Assembly (NCBI GenBank): GCA_037969175.1
Contig: JBBKWX010000232.1
Location: 1-8,434 of the forward strand
Source: JBBKWX01 sp037969175
GTDB lineage: Bacteria; Bacteroidota; Bacteroidia; AKYH767-A; JBBKVM01
Direction: 5' to 3'
DNA: 8,434 nucleotides
Below are positions 1-6,316 of the stretch, one piece after another. Made by a program: the position numbers and the translations under genes. The stretch's first letter is position 1; each line of letters starts with the position of its first letter. The notes under the pieces were generated by a model. The model saw nothing but the letters and a program-made list of their open reading frames with translations, made no database searches and had not been told where the DNA came from.

Positions 1-110
1 GGTCCTGAATGATCACTGCCCCGTAAGGCGGATGTCCATTCAGAAACAGAATCCGGAACCATTGCAAGGAAAAGCCGCCCCGTAAGGCAAGGCACCAAAG
101 CAAGAAGATT
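1..110 (+). repeat. Diverged left part of the array (hybrid unit)
   Basis: Bases 5-43 form an outer stem CTGAATG/CATTCAG around a B-type hairpin CTGCC-CCGTAA-GGCGG (16-31). A second B hairpin lies at 77-88, where GCC/GGC is extended by a further GCC (74-76)/GGC (91-93). The conserved linker AAGGAAAA precedes this second B hairpin (67-74), as it precedes B2 (183-190) and B3 (299-306). The outer stem resembles that of hairpin A (CCGAA/TTCGG) but with a T-A pair replacing a C-G pair. Confidence 0.6.
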
Positions 111-170
111 TTGGTTTCATGGTTAGGTCCCGAACAACCCTCAGCGAAAGCTGGGGGGCATTCGGATCAA
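111..170 (+). repeat. Hairpin A repeat unit 1
   Basis: A 60-bp unit starting TTGGTTTCATGGTTAGGTCC. The inner stem is CCCTCAGC (138-145), GAAA loop, GCTGGGGG (150-157). The single difference from the other units turns a T-A pair into T-G, which remains paired only in + strand RNA. Confidence 0.8.
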
Positions 171-226
171 TTGAGATCTAAGAAGGAAAAAATACCCCGT
201 AAGGTATTCGATCCATAATTAAGATT

Positions 227-286
227 TTGGTTTCATGGTTAGGTCCCGAACAACCCTCAGCGAAAGCTGAGGGGCATTCGGATCAA
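227..286 (+). repeat. Hairpin A repeat unit 2
   Basis: Identical to unit 3 over the 60 bp. It has a perfect 8-bp inner stem with GAAA loop (254-273) and outer pairing TCC(C)GAA (244-250)/TTCGGA (277-282). It is followed by the linker ttgagatctaagaaggaaaa and hairpin B3. Confidence 0.85.
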
Positions 287-340
287 TTGAGATCTAAGAA
301 GGAAAAGATACCCCGTAAGGTATTCGATCCATCATTAAGA

Positions 341-400
341 TTGGTTTCATGGTTAGGTCCCGAACAACCCTCAGCGAAAGCTGAGGGGCATTCGGATCAA
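341..400 (+). repeat. Hairpin A repeat unit 3
   Basis: Same 60-bp unit as at 227-286. The following linker differs (aacaagaccaataacaagaa) and leads into hairpin B4, whose stem contains a U-G wobble (425/438). Confidence 0.85.
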
Positions 401-458
401 AACAAGACCAATAACAAGAATCGATACCCCGTAAGGTGTTCAAATTATAATTTGAGAT

Positions 459-518
459 TTGGTTTCATGGTTAGGTCCCGAATAACCCTCAGCGAAAGCT
501 GAGGGGCATTCGGAAAAT
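459..518 (+). repeat. Hairpin A repeat unit 4 (last)
   Basis: Last unit, with the hairpin at 476-514. A C-to-T change falls in the unpaired internal loop (gaaTaaccc), leaving both stems intact. The similarity ends after TTCGGA, 24 bases before the terminator. Confidence 0.8.
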
Positions 519-538
519 TTGAAAGTAAATCTTAACTC

Positions 539-575
539 AAAAAAATAACCCGGACATACCGGGTTATTTTTTTTT
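539..575. terminator. Bidirectional rho-independent terminator
   Basis: Perfect 10-bp stem AATAACCCGG (544-553)/CCGGGTTATT (559-568) with loop ACATA. It is flanked by an A run on the left (539-545) and a T run on the right (567-575), so it has a U-tract in both directions. On the minus strand it ends the glycosyltransferase operon, whose stop codon (564-566) lies inside the hairpin. On the plus strand it would end any transcript from the hairpin array. Confidence 0.9.
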
Positions 576-1742
576 GACTACTTCTTCAAGATATTGATTT
601 AGTTCAGTACATTTTGCCTCCCAGGCAAATTTCTCTATCACCATTTTCCTTCCGGCATTAGCTAATTTCTCAGCTAATTTTTCTGATTCCAACAAGCTGC
701 AAATATGCTCAGCAAAACCCACAGCATGGTCCGCCACAAGGATCTCCTGATCAGGAATTGCACCCAAAGCATTATTAGCAAGTGAAGATGTGATACAAGG
801 CAAACCCATTGACATTGCTTCAAGCAATTTATTTTGCAATCCGGTACCGATCATCATAGGAGCCAAAAAGATGCTGCTTTCTGAGTAGGCATCCCTGATG
901 TCATCCATCCATCCGCTTACCGTTACTTGTGGACCTGCCAGATCTTTTACTCTGTTCACAGGAGTTGCACCGGCAAGTAATATTTTTAATCCCGGTTTCT
1001 TTTTATTCAGTATGGGCAAAATATCCCGGACGATGTATTCACATGCCCGAATATTTGGTGGATATGCCATATTTCCCGTGAAGACGATATCGAACTTTTT
1101 TTCGGTAGTTGATGGACTAAAGAATTCACTGTCCACACCATTTGAAATAATCCTAATTTCTGAAGATCCTTCATGAGGAAACGCATTTCTATCCTGCTCT
1201 GTGATTATTATCCAGCCTTCCAACTCATCCATCACAAATTGTTCATAATGGTGTAATAATACCGCTTCTTTTTTTACAAAGATCTTTTTCCAGAATGGCT
1301 CTGAACCAATTCGTCTTTTCATCCCTGCAGAAAAAACATCCTGAAAATCGATCACTCTTGGTACGTATTTTATTCCCGTGATATATTGTGCTGTTCTGAG
1401 TAACTGGCAAAAAATAACATCCGGTTTATGCTTATTGATCAAATCATGAATTTGTGCTTCAGCATTGCTGTTGTAAAAATATCCAACCTGAAAGGGTAAT
1501 CCTTTCATCACAGCTCTGATCATGTTTATGATGATGCCTCCTTTTGGCAGATCAATGACGATCAATTCAGAAACAATAGATCTTACTTTTTCTTCTGCTT
1601 GCGGGTGTAGACGTGAGTCGTTCAATGCGCAAAGAATGACTTCATTATTTTTACTGAGTCCTTTCAGAAAATGAAAGGCACGGAGTTTATCTCCCTTCTC
1701 TAAAGGATATGGAACGCGCGGGAGTAAAGTAAGGATCTTCAT
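564..1742 (-). CDS. Glycosyltransferase, GT4-type (downstream paralogue)
   Basis: A 392-aa cytosolic or peripheral GT-B glycosyltransferase that should transfer a sugar from an activated donor to an envelope glycolipid or polysaccharide. The N-terminal Rossmann half opens with MKILTLLPRVPYPLEKGDKLRAFHFL, the signature start of the TIGR03087-like (exopolysaccharide-associated) sugar transferases. ISNGVDSEFFSP (199-210) marks the inter-domain hinge. The C-terminal half has FTGNMAYPPNIRACEYI (from 221), LAGATP (256-261), and the donor-site stretch GLQNKLLEAMSMGLPCITS (301-319), with E308 the likely first acidic residue of the EX7E motif. No transmembrane segment is seen. The start ATG shares its A with the stop codon of the upstream glycosyltransferase (TAATG), implying translational coupling. 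It is the last gene of the operon; its stop lies inside the terminator. Sugar and acceptor cannot be told. Confidence 0.88.
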   Translation of the reverse strand: MKILTLLPRVPYPLEKGDKLRAFHFLKGLSKNNEVILCALNDSRLHPQAEEKVRSIVSELIVIDLPKGGIIINMIRAVMKGLPFQVGYFYNSNAEAQIHDLINKHKPDVIFCQLLRTAQYITGIKYVPRVIDFQDVFSAGMKRRIGSEPFWKKIFVKKEAVLLHHYEQFVMDELEGWIIITEQDRNAFPHEGSSEIRIISNGVDSEFFSPSTTEKKFDIVFTGNMAYPPNIRACEYIVRDILPILNKKKPGLKILLAGATPVNRVKDLAGPQVTVSGWMDDIRDAYSESSIFLAPMMIGTGLQNKLLEAMSMGLPCITSSLANNALGAIPDQEILVADHAVGFAEHICSLLESEKLAEKLANAGRKMVIEKFAWEAKCTELNQYLEEVVKKK

Positions 1743-2938
1743 TAACTCAACAAATTTGCATAAAAATCACTTAACTCTTTTCCTACCGCTTCAAGAGAAT
1801 AATGTTTTGTAAATAATTCTTGACCGGCTGCTGCTATTTTTTTTGATCTTTCAGGATCTTTGAGAAGCGTGATTATTGCTTCAGCAAATGCCGATGCATC
1901 ATTTGCAATGAGTATATCTTTTCCTGAGGTCACTGCTATCCCTTCAGCACCTAAAGCTGTTGATACTATAGGAACTCCCAATGCCAGCCCTTCAATGATC
2001 TTTACACGGATTCCACTTCCTGAAAGCAAAGGAACAATCATGATCCCGCTTTCTTTCATATACGTTTTGGAGTCATTAACAAATCCTTGAATGACTATTT
2101 TATCACTGGCAAACTTTGTTATTGCCTCAGGCATTTTTCTTCCTGCAAGATGCAGTTTCGTTTCGGGACATTGCATGATAACCTCAGGCCAAACGCTTTT
2201 CAGAAACCATGTGATTGCTTCTACATTGGGTAACCAATCCATCGACCCCAAATGAAATATTTTATCCGAAACAATTTCTGAGGATGATAAATATGTTGAG
2301 GAAGGCAGCGAAACAGGGGAGGTCAAAACCGGTACTTTTGTAAAATTGGTTTTGAAAAATGCAGCATCCTGTGGACTGATCGCTATGATAGCATCAACCT
2401 CTGAGAGACTATGCAATTCATATTCTTTCATTCTCCCGGCAAGAAATTTTAGATATTTTGATTTAAGAAAATTCTTTTCATTAACTGCTAATTGTTGCCA
2501 TATGATATGCTCAACATTATGAGCTCTAAGGCTGATCTTGGCTTTACTATTCCTTCTGATCGTTGGCAAATAAGGAAGCATAAAAATGCTTTCGAACTGA
2601 ACAATATCAAAATCTATTTCATTTAGTTTTTGAATCAACATTTGATCAAAATCTAAAGAATAAAATCGATCTATATTATATGATCCTTTCCCAATTAAAT
2701 TTAATAATGCCGGTCCAAGTTTTACTTCTGTTTCAATATCACAACTGATAAAAGAATTAAAATGTCTTAAACCTTCTGTTGCATCTTCCTGAGATGTATG
2801 ATGCTTGGGTGTATTTACTGCAGCGATATGTACTTCATTCCTTGAAATAAGAAGTCCTTCAGCCGAGCAAAGCATTGCTATATTCCCACCATCAGCAGGA
2901 GGGAAAGGGATGCGTAAACACAGTTGTAGGATCTTCAT
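1742..2938 (-). CDS. Glycosyltransferase, GT4-type (upstream paralogue)
   Basis: A 398-aa GT-B fold glycosyltransferase, paralogous to its downstream neighbour: both start MKIL..L.R(I/V)P(F/Y)P. The acceptor half holds RAHNVEHIIWQQL (138-150), a stretch common in this subgroup. ISPQDAAFF (187-195) and HLGSMDWLPNVEAITWF (229-245) lead into the donor half. The nucleotide-sugar site is PLLSGSGIRVKIIEGLALGVPIVSTALGAEG (303-333), with R311, K313, E316 and E332 visible. No signal peptide or transmembrane helix is seen. The gene lies 20 bp after the permease stop and overlaps the next gene by one base, so the three are co-transcribed. There is no Shine-Dalgarno sequence, as is usual in Bacteroidota. 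The substrate is unknown; the permease context suggests LPS or another surface glycan. Confidence 0.88.
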   Translation of the reverse strand: MKILQLCLRIPFPPADGGNIAMLCSAEGLLISRNEVHIAAVNTPKHHTSQEDATEGLRHFNSFISCDIETEVKLGPALLNLIGKGSYNIDRFYSLDFDQMLIQKLNEIDFDIVQFESIFMLPYLPTIRRNSKAKISLRAHNVEHIIWQQLAVNEKNFLKSKYLKFLAGRMKEYELHSLSEVDAIIAISPQDAAFFKTNFTKVPVLTSPVSLPSSTYLSSSEIVSDKIFHLGSMDWLPNVEAITWFLKSVWPEVIMQCPETKLHLAGRKMPEAITKFASDKIVIQGFVNDSKTYMKESGIMIVPLLSGSGIRVKIIEGLALGVPIVSTALGAEGIAVTSGKDILIANDASAFAEAIITLLKDPERSKKIAAAGQELFTKHYSLEAVGKELSDFYANLLS

Positions 2939-2958
2939 AAATAATGATGATATCTAGA

Positions 2959-4368
2959 TTATTTCTTGAAGATTTTTTTGAATGCCGTTACATAGGAATT
3001 CATATCAAATAATGCTGAATCCCTGTTAGCCATAAAGGTAAGGAAAGCACCTATAGGAAGTAAAACAAGTGTTGGATACCACATACCCCAAAATGGGCTG
3101 ATCACCATTTCTTTGGCAAATTTTTCACCGGTGATCGACATGATATGAAAAGACAGAAAGAAGAATATGGAAACCACAACCGGCATTCCTAATCCGCCTT
3201 TGCGAATAATCGCACCCAATGGAGCTCCGATAAAGAAGAGTACAAAACACGCAAATGACAACGTAAATTTCCTGTGGAACTCTATCTGATGTTTTACGAT
3301 GGTTCGCTCTCTGTATTTAACATCATCCAGCGAAGACTCTACATAGCTCTTTATACTTCTGGCGCTGTTCAATGCACTTTCTAAAATATTGTTGCTCTCT
3401 TGAGCTGCTATCCCTTTTAATAAATGATGATCAGATCCGCTAATCAATTTTGTCTTTTCGAATAACGTAGAATCACGGCCAAAAATTAAATAGGAAACAA
3501 CATTAGATCTATACTCCTCTGTCCGCTGGTTCATTTTTGTCCGGATCGTATCTTCAGCTTCCACCAATTGTTTTATGTTCAACATCTGATGATGATCTTT
3601 GAATAGATCTTCATTCGTCCTGCTCATCTGAAAAGTAGAAAGATCAAAATGGATGATATCTTCTTTGAATTCTCTGCGTAGCATGGGATGACTATTTATT
3701 GGTCCATTGCTATCTTTCTCTTCATAATTCTTTCCATTGCGAAGCGTCAATTGTAAATAACGTTCATCTGCTGTCATCTCCATCTTACCGGATTCGGCGA
3801 TCAATAATCTTCTGTTACCCACACCATCGGTATGATCATAGATCATGATGTTTTTCAAATTCTGCCCGTCTTTATCTTTTGACCCTACCTTTAAAACATA
3901 TCCTTCAATCCCTGAATAAAATACACCTTCCTTAATATATAATGCCGGTTTTTGTTGCCTTACATCATACAACAGAGAACCCATTTTCAAATTGGTGATG
4001 GGCAGGATATTATTTGAAAAATAGAAAGCAGAAATACTGATGATAAAAGCAGTGAAGATCAAGGGACGCATTAATTTCAACAATGAGACACCGGCAGATT
4101 TGCTTGCCACCAATTCATATTGCTCTCCAAGATTACCAAAGGTCATGATGGATGATAAAAGCACTGCCAGTGGCAAAGCCAAAGGAACAAAGGTAGCTGC
4201 GGCATATGTCAATAGCTCCAAAATAATATACCACTCAAGTCCCTTCCCAACCAGATCATCAATGTATTTCCAAAGGAACTGCATGACCAGGATAAACAAG
4301 GAAATGAAAAATGTAAGGATAAAAGGTCCTAAGTAAGACTTCAAGACCAGTTGAGTGAGCTTTTTCAA
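2959..4368 (-). CDS. LptF/LptG-family permease (YjgP/YjgQ), TTG start
   Basis: A 469-aa inner-membrane permease of the LPS export ABC transporter, which with LptB extracts LPS and passes it to the periplasmic bridge. Predicted helices lie at about 12-34, 52-77, 100-120, 369-387, 396-414 and 425-446, giving the family's three-plus-three arrangement around a periplasmic jellyroll (about 135-245). PLALPLAVLLSSIMTFGNLGEQYELVASKSAGVSLLKLMRP (62-102) matches the conserved coupling region. It is about 100 residues longer than the E. coli LptF and LptG; the extra is a polar, helix-rich segment at about 250-360, seen in Bacteroidota homologues. The codon at 4368 is TTG. It is chosen because MKKL..LVLKSYLGPF is the usual family start, and the next ATG (residue 29) lies within the first helix. 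LptF and LptG cannot be told apart here. It heads the operon with the two glycosyltransferases. Confidence 0.9.
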   Translation of the reverse strand: MKKLTQLVLKSYLGPFILTFFISLFILVMQFLWKYIDDLVGKGLEWYIILELLTYAAATFVPLALPLAVLLSSIMTFGNLGEQYELVASKSAGVSLLKLMRPLIFTAFIISISAFYFSNNILPITNLKMGSLLYDVRQQKPALYIKEGVFYSGIEGYVLKVGSKDKDGQNLKNIMIYDHTDGVGNRRLLIAESGKMEMTADERYLQLTLRNGKNYEEKDSNGPINSHPMLRREFKEDIIHFDLSTFQMSRTNEDLFKDHHQMLNIKQLVEAEDTIRTKMNQRTEEYRSNVVSYLIFGRDSTLFEKTKLISGSDHHLLKGIAAQESNNILESALNSARSIKSYVESSLDDVKYRERTIVKHQIEFHRKFTLSFACFVLFFIGAPLGAIIRKGGLGMPVVVSIFFFLSFHIMSITGEKFAKEMVISPFWGMWYPTLVLLPIGAFLTFMANRDSALFDMNSYVTAFKKIFKK

Positions 4369-4369
4369 G

Positions 4370-4377
4370 TAACTTAG
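4370..4377 (+). promoter_or_regulatory. Candidate promoter for the 203-aa gene
   Basis: TAACTTAG matches the Bacteroidota -7 consensus TAnnTTTG at all but one fixed base, with TTG at 4351-4353 sixteen bases upstream. Transcription would start about 5 bases before the ATG at 4388, a nearly leaderless mRNA. It overlaps the region needed by the opposing permease promoter. Confidence 0.45.
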
Positions 4378-4387
4378 CAGGGTTAAG

Positions 4388-4999
4388 ATGACAAAGATAA
4401 TAATTCATACAGAGGAGTTTGAAGCTCTTTCAGAAAAGGAGTTTTTCATTTTAAAAGCAAAGGCTTCTGAAAAGATCCGACTGATTCTCCAGGAATTGAA
4501 TGATCAGTTGATTCAGCATAGTAGTTCGGATACTTTGGCGGTGATCCGGAAATATTATTTGAGACAGGGAAAGATCAGCAGGGGAGAGAATTATCTCGGA
4601 CTGCCTTATATGGTGCTCGATTACCCCGGTTATTTTAAACCTGAATCAGTGCTTACTTTTCGATGTAAGTTTTGGTGGGGAAGCTATTTCAGCTTCTACT
4701 GGATATTGAGTGGAGAACTTTTTAAAGAAGTCTTCACTAAATCCGAACTGGAAAAACTAAAAGGAAAGGGATACCTGATTTCTGTCTCTGAGAACCTCTG
4801 GGATCACCGGTTTGAATCACCCTATGCAATACCCTTAGATGAATATTTGACCCTTGCCAATGATGAAACCAACTTACATTTTCTGAAACTTGGAAAAAAG
4901 ATAGATTTGGATCAATGGGAAACTCTCCCTGAGCAGGCATTTGGAGCATACTCAGAGATCCTGAGTGAGGTATTACTTCCTTTATTTAAGAACCGATGA
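4388..4999 (+). CDS. Conserved-looking hypothetical protein, 203 aa
   Basis: I do not recognise the family. The protein is soluble, without a signal peptide. A charged, helical N-terminus (about 1-62) contains FEALSEKEFFILKAKASEKIRLILQELNDQL. It is followed by GENYLGLPYMVLDYPGYF (66-83) and a dense aromatic cluster, FRCKFWWGSYFSFYWILSG (91-109), which may form a hydrophobic pocket or core. A polar C-terminal half ends EILSEVLLPLFKNR. Codon and base use match the neighbours, and the frame is open throughout, which supports a real gene. Its ATG lies 19 bp from the divergent permease start, and its last 14 bp overlap the START-like gene on the other strand. A promoter-like box ends 11 bp before the ATG, so the mRNA would be nearly leaderless. 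No function is proposed. Confidence 0.75.
   Translation: MTKIIIHTEEFEALSEKEFFILKAKASEKIRLILQELNDQLIQHSSSDTLAVIRKYYLRQGKISRGENYLGLPYMVLDYPGYFKPESVLTFRCKFWWGSYFSFYWILSGELFKEVFTKSELEKLKGKGYLISVSENLWDHRFESPYAIPLDEYLTLANDETNLHFLKLGKKIDLDQWETLPEQAFGAYSEILSEVLLPLFKNR
4392..4399 (-). promoter_or_regulatory. Candidate -7 box of the permease-glycosyltransferase operon
   Basis: Read on the minus strand this is TATCTTTG, a full match to TAnnTTTG. It lies inside the first codons of the opposing gene. It would place the transcript start around 4386, giving a leader of about 18 bases before the TTG start at 4368. No clear TTG -33 box is seen at the usual distance. Confidence 0.5.
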
Positions 5000-5369
5000 T
5001 ATGTCTTAATTGCTGTACCTGACTATCCCAGAGTTGCTTTTCAGTTTCAATATCTTCTTCAAGTGCAAAATCGGTTACCATAAGTGCAACATCAGAAGTA
5101 AGGTCATCGGTGACGATCTCAAATTCGAAATAAGTATCTTTTTCACTATCCAACCACTTGAAACGTACGCAGGTTAAGTCCTTTATAGTTTCCATTTTAG
5201 CCTGTGACTTAGTATCACTCCATTTAAAAGTGAATACATTTTCAAGGACAGTTACGTCATCAGCAAACCATTCAGAAAGACCACTTGGGTCAGCGATATA
5301 GTTAAAAAGTATTTTTGGAGATCCTTTAACCTCGAACTCCATCTGGTATTTTTGTTTCTTCTTAGCCAT
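4986..5369 (-). CDS. START-like (SRPBCC-fold) domain protein
   Basis: A 127-aa cytosolic protein of the START-like family found in Bacteroidota, a helix-grip fold with a hydrophobic cavity; its ligand and role are unknown. The start MAKKKQKYQMEFEVKGSPKILFNYIADPSGLSEWFADDV and the ends DLTSDVALMVTDFALEEDI and LWDSQVQQLRHIIGS are characteristic. The related AHSA1 group shares the pattern of a first strand, then LF.YI..P..L..WF. The ATG at 5369 is preferred over an in-frame ATG at 5405, because the 12 extra residues (MKERPISYFYIY) are not part of the usual protein and the family typically begins MAKKKxKY. It converges on the 203-aa gene with a 14-bp overlap and diverges from the membrane methyltransferase, leaving 124 bp between them. 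Confidence 0.88.
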   Translation of the reverse strand: MAKKKQKYQMEFEVKGSPKILFNYIADPSGLSEWFADDVTVLENVFTFKWSDTKSQAKMETIKDLTCVRFKWLDSEKDTYFEFEIVTDDLTSDVALMVTDFALEEDIETEKQLWDSQVQQLRHIIGS

Positions 5370-5472
5370 GTAAATATAAAAATAGCTTATCGGCCTCTCT
5401 TTCACGGAAAATCCTCTTCTCGGATAATTTGTAGGCGTACGGCAATATAGAAATTATTCTTAAGAAAAAAAG

Positions 5473-5480
5473 TACCTTCG
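5473..5480 (+). promoter_or_regulatory. Candidate -7 box for the membrane methyltransferase
   Basis: TACCTTCG differs from TAnnTTTG at one base and is followed by GCAAAAAA, a common arrangement before Bacteroidota start sites. The ATG lies 13 bases downstream of the box. The -33 element is not clear. Confidence 0.5.
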
Positions 5481-5493
5481 CAAAAAATAGAAA

Positions 5494-6237
5494 ATGGCAT
5501 TACTCCACTCATTTGAGAGTTCAGGAAACTTTTTGTTCAAATATCGCGGTCAAATCCCAATCATACTGTTCCTTGCAGCAATACCGGTTGTGTTTTTCAC
5601 AGATTACTCGGTTTTCAATTACGATAGTCGAAAGTGGTTAACAGCTTTTGCGATTGTGGTAAGTATTCTTGGTTTCTGGGTGAGGTTTTATACTATTGGC
5701 ACAACTCCAAAAGGAACTTCAGGAAGAAATACCCAGGAGCAGGTGGCTGAAGTCTTAAATAGCACCGGAATCTATTCCATGGTAAGGCATCCCTTATATC
5801 TTGGAAATTACCTGATCTGGATCGGCATCGTGCTTTATACGTTCAATTTCTGGTTTTTTCTGTGTGTGAGTTTAGCTTATTGGCTTTACTATGAACGTAT
5901 TATGTTTGCAGAAGAGCGTTTTCTGGAAAGAAAATTCGGGCAGGCATATTTGGATTGGTCTATGACTGCTCCGGCTTTTGTACCTGCTTTTGGTCAGTTT
6001 CGCAAGAGTGAAGTTTCGTTTTCTTTGAAAGCTGTTTTGAGAAGGGAGTATTCAGGATTTCTGGCTACGGTTATCGGATTTATCTTTATTGATGTGCTGC
6101 GTGAATATTTTTCTACGGGTGATCTTTATATGGATGATCTGCATCTTTGGATCCTTTTGTTTTCTGTAACTATCACACTGGTTTTGAGAACGCTAAAACG
6201 CGGAACCAAAATTTTAAATGAAGAAGACAGAAGTTGA
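5494..6237 (+). CDS. Isoprenylcysteine-methyltransferase-like membrane methyltransferase
   Basis: A 247-aa integral membrane protein of the ICMT/PEMT-type methyltransferases, which use S-adenosylmethionine at the membrane face. Hydrophobic segments lie at about 20-37, 48-66, 103-130, 187-205 and 217-232. The SAM-site signature is clear: GIYSMVRHPLYLGNYLIWIG (92-111) with R98, H99 and P100, then the acidic pair E140-E141 and FLERKFGQAYLDW (143-155). The region after 170, with two more hydrophobic segments, is a C-terminal extension beyond the catalytic core. The same superfamily includes the Leptospira lipid A 1-phosphate methyltransferase LmtA, and the nearby LPS permease makes a lipid substrate plausible, but that is inference. 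A promoter-like box lies just upstream. No terminator separates its stop from the tRNA promoter. Confidence 0.82.
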   Translation: MALLHSFESSGNFLFKYRGQIPIILFLAAIPVVFFTDYSVFNYDSRKWLTAFAIVVSILGFWVRFYTIGTTPKGTSGRNTQEQVAEVLNSTGIYSMVRHPLYLGNYLIWIGIVLYTFNFWFFLCVSLAYWLYYERIMFAEERFLERKFGQAYLDWSMTAPAFVPAFGQFRKSEVSFSLKAVLRREYSGFLATVIGFIFIDVLREYFSTGDLYMDDLHLWILLFSVTITLVLRTLKRGTKILNEEDRS

Positions 6238-6272
6238 TCAATTTCTCCTTGGGAATACAATACCTAAAATAC

Positions 6273-6280
6273 TATATTTG
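6273..6280 (+). promoter_or_regulatory. tRNA-Met promoter -7 box
   Basis: TATATTTG is an exact TAnnTTTG match followed by CAGCCCC. A TTG at 6249-6251 may serve as the -33 box, with a slightly long spacer of 21. Transcription should start near 6286, about 30 bases before the mature tRNA. Confidence 0.65.
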
Positions 6281-6316
6281 CAGCCCCAAACAGAGAATTC
6301 TATTGTTTGGTGATTT

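Larger units (their letters stand above)
1..518 (+). repeat. Tandem array of composite hairpin repeats, probable structured RNA
   Basis: No credible gene lies in the first 563 bases. The stretch is an array of two alternating elements. Hairpin A (128-166, 244-282, 358-396, 476-514) has the inner stem CCCTCAGC-GAAA-GCTGAGGG inside an outer stem TCC(C)GAA/TTCGGA. Hairpin B (16-31, 77-88, 191-208, 308-323, 424-439) carries the invariant core CCCCGTAAGG and pairs as ATACC/GGTAT or GCC/GGC. Periods between A units are 116, 114 and 118 bp. Substitutions keep the pairing when the + strand is read: U-G wobbles in A1, B0 and B4, and G-C versus A-T at the third stem pair of B. This favours a + strand transcript, ending at the terminator at 539-575. 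No promoter is visible, and the array may begin before the window. Function is unknown. A REP/BIME-like DNA repeat is the alternative. Confidence 0.75.

Noticed and set aside
118..140. Integron attC-like core (GTTAGGT) in each A unit
   Set aside because: It fits GTTRRRY, but no partner RYYYAAC site or cassette ORFs are present.
227..502. 91-aa open frame with internal repeats across the hairpin array
   Set aside because: It arises because one repeat period (114) is a multiple of three. The other periods (116, 118) are not, and the changes preserve base pairing rather than codons.
1..518. CRISPR array
   Set aside because: Units are ~115 bp with similar, not unique, intervening sequence, and no cas genes are visible.
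4737..4949. 70-aa minus-strand frame inside the 203-aa gene
   Set aside because: Shadow frame without family resemblance. Similar shadows at 898-1176, 1860-2090, 4040-4336 and 7717-7968 were left out for the same reason.
5371..5378. TATATTTA on the minus strand as the START-like gene promoter
   Set aside because: It ends one base before the ATG, so transcription would begin inside the coding sequence.
5401..5411. TTCACGGAAAA, identical to the end of the left cassette repeat
   Set aside because: Only 11 bp match, with no further heptamers around it; a chance match or a very decayed trace cannot be told apart.
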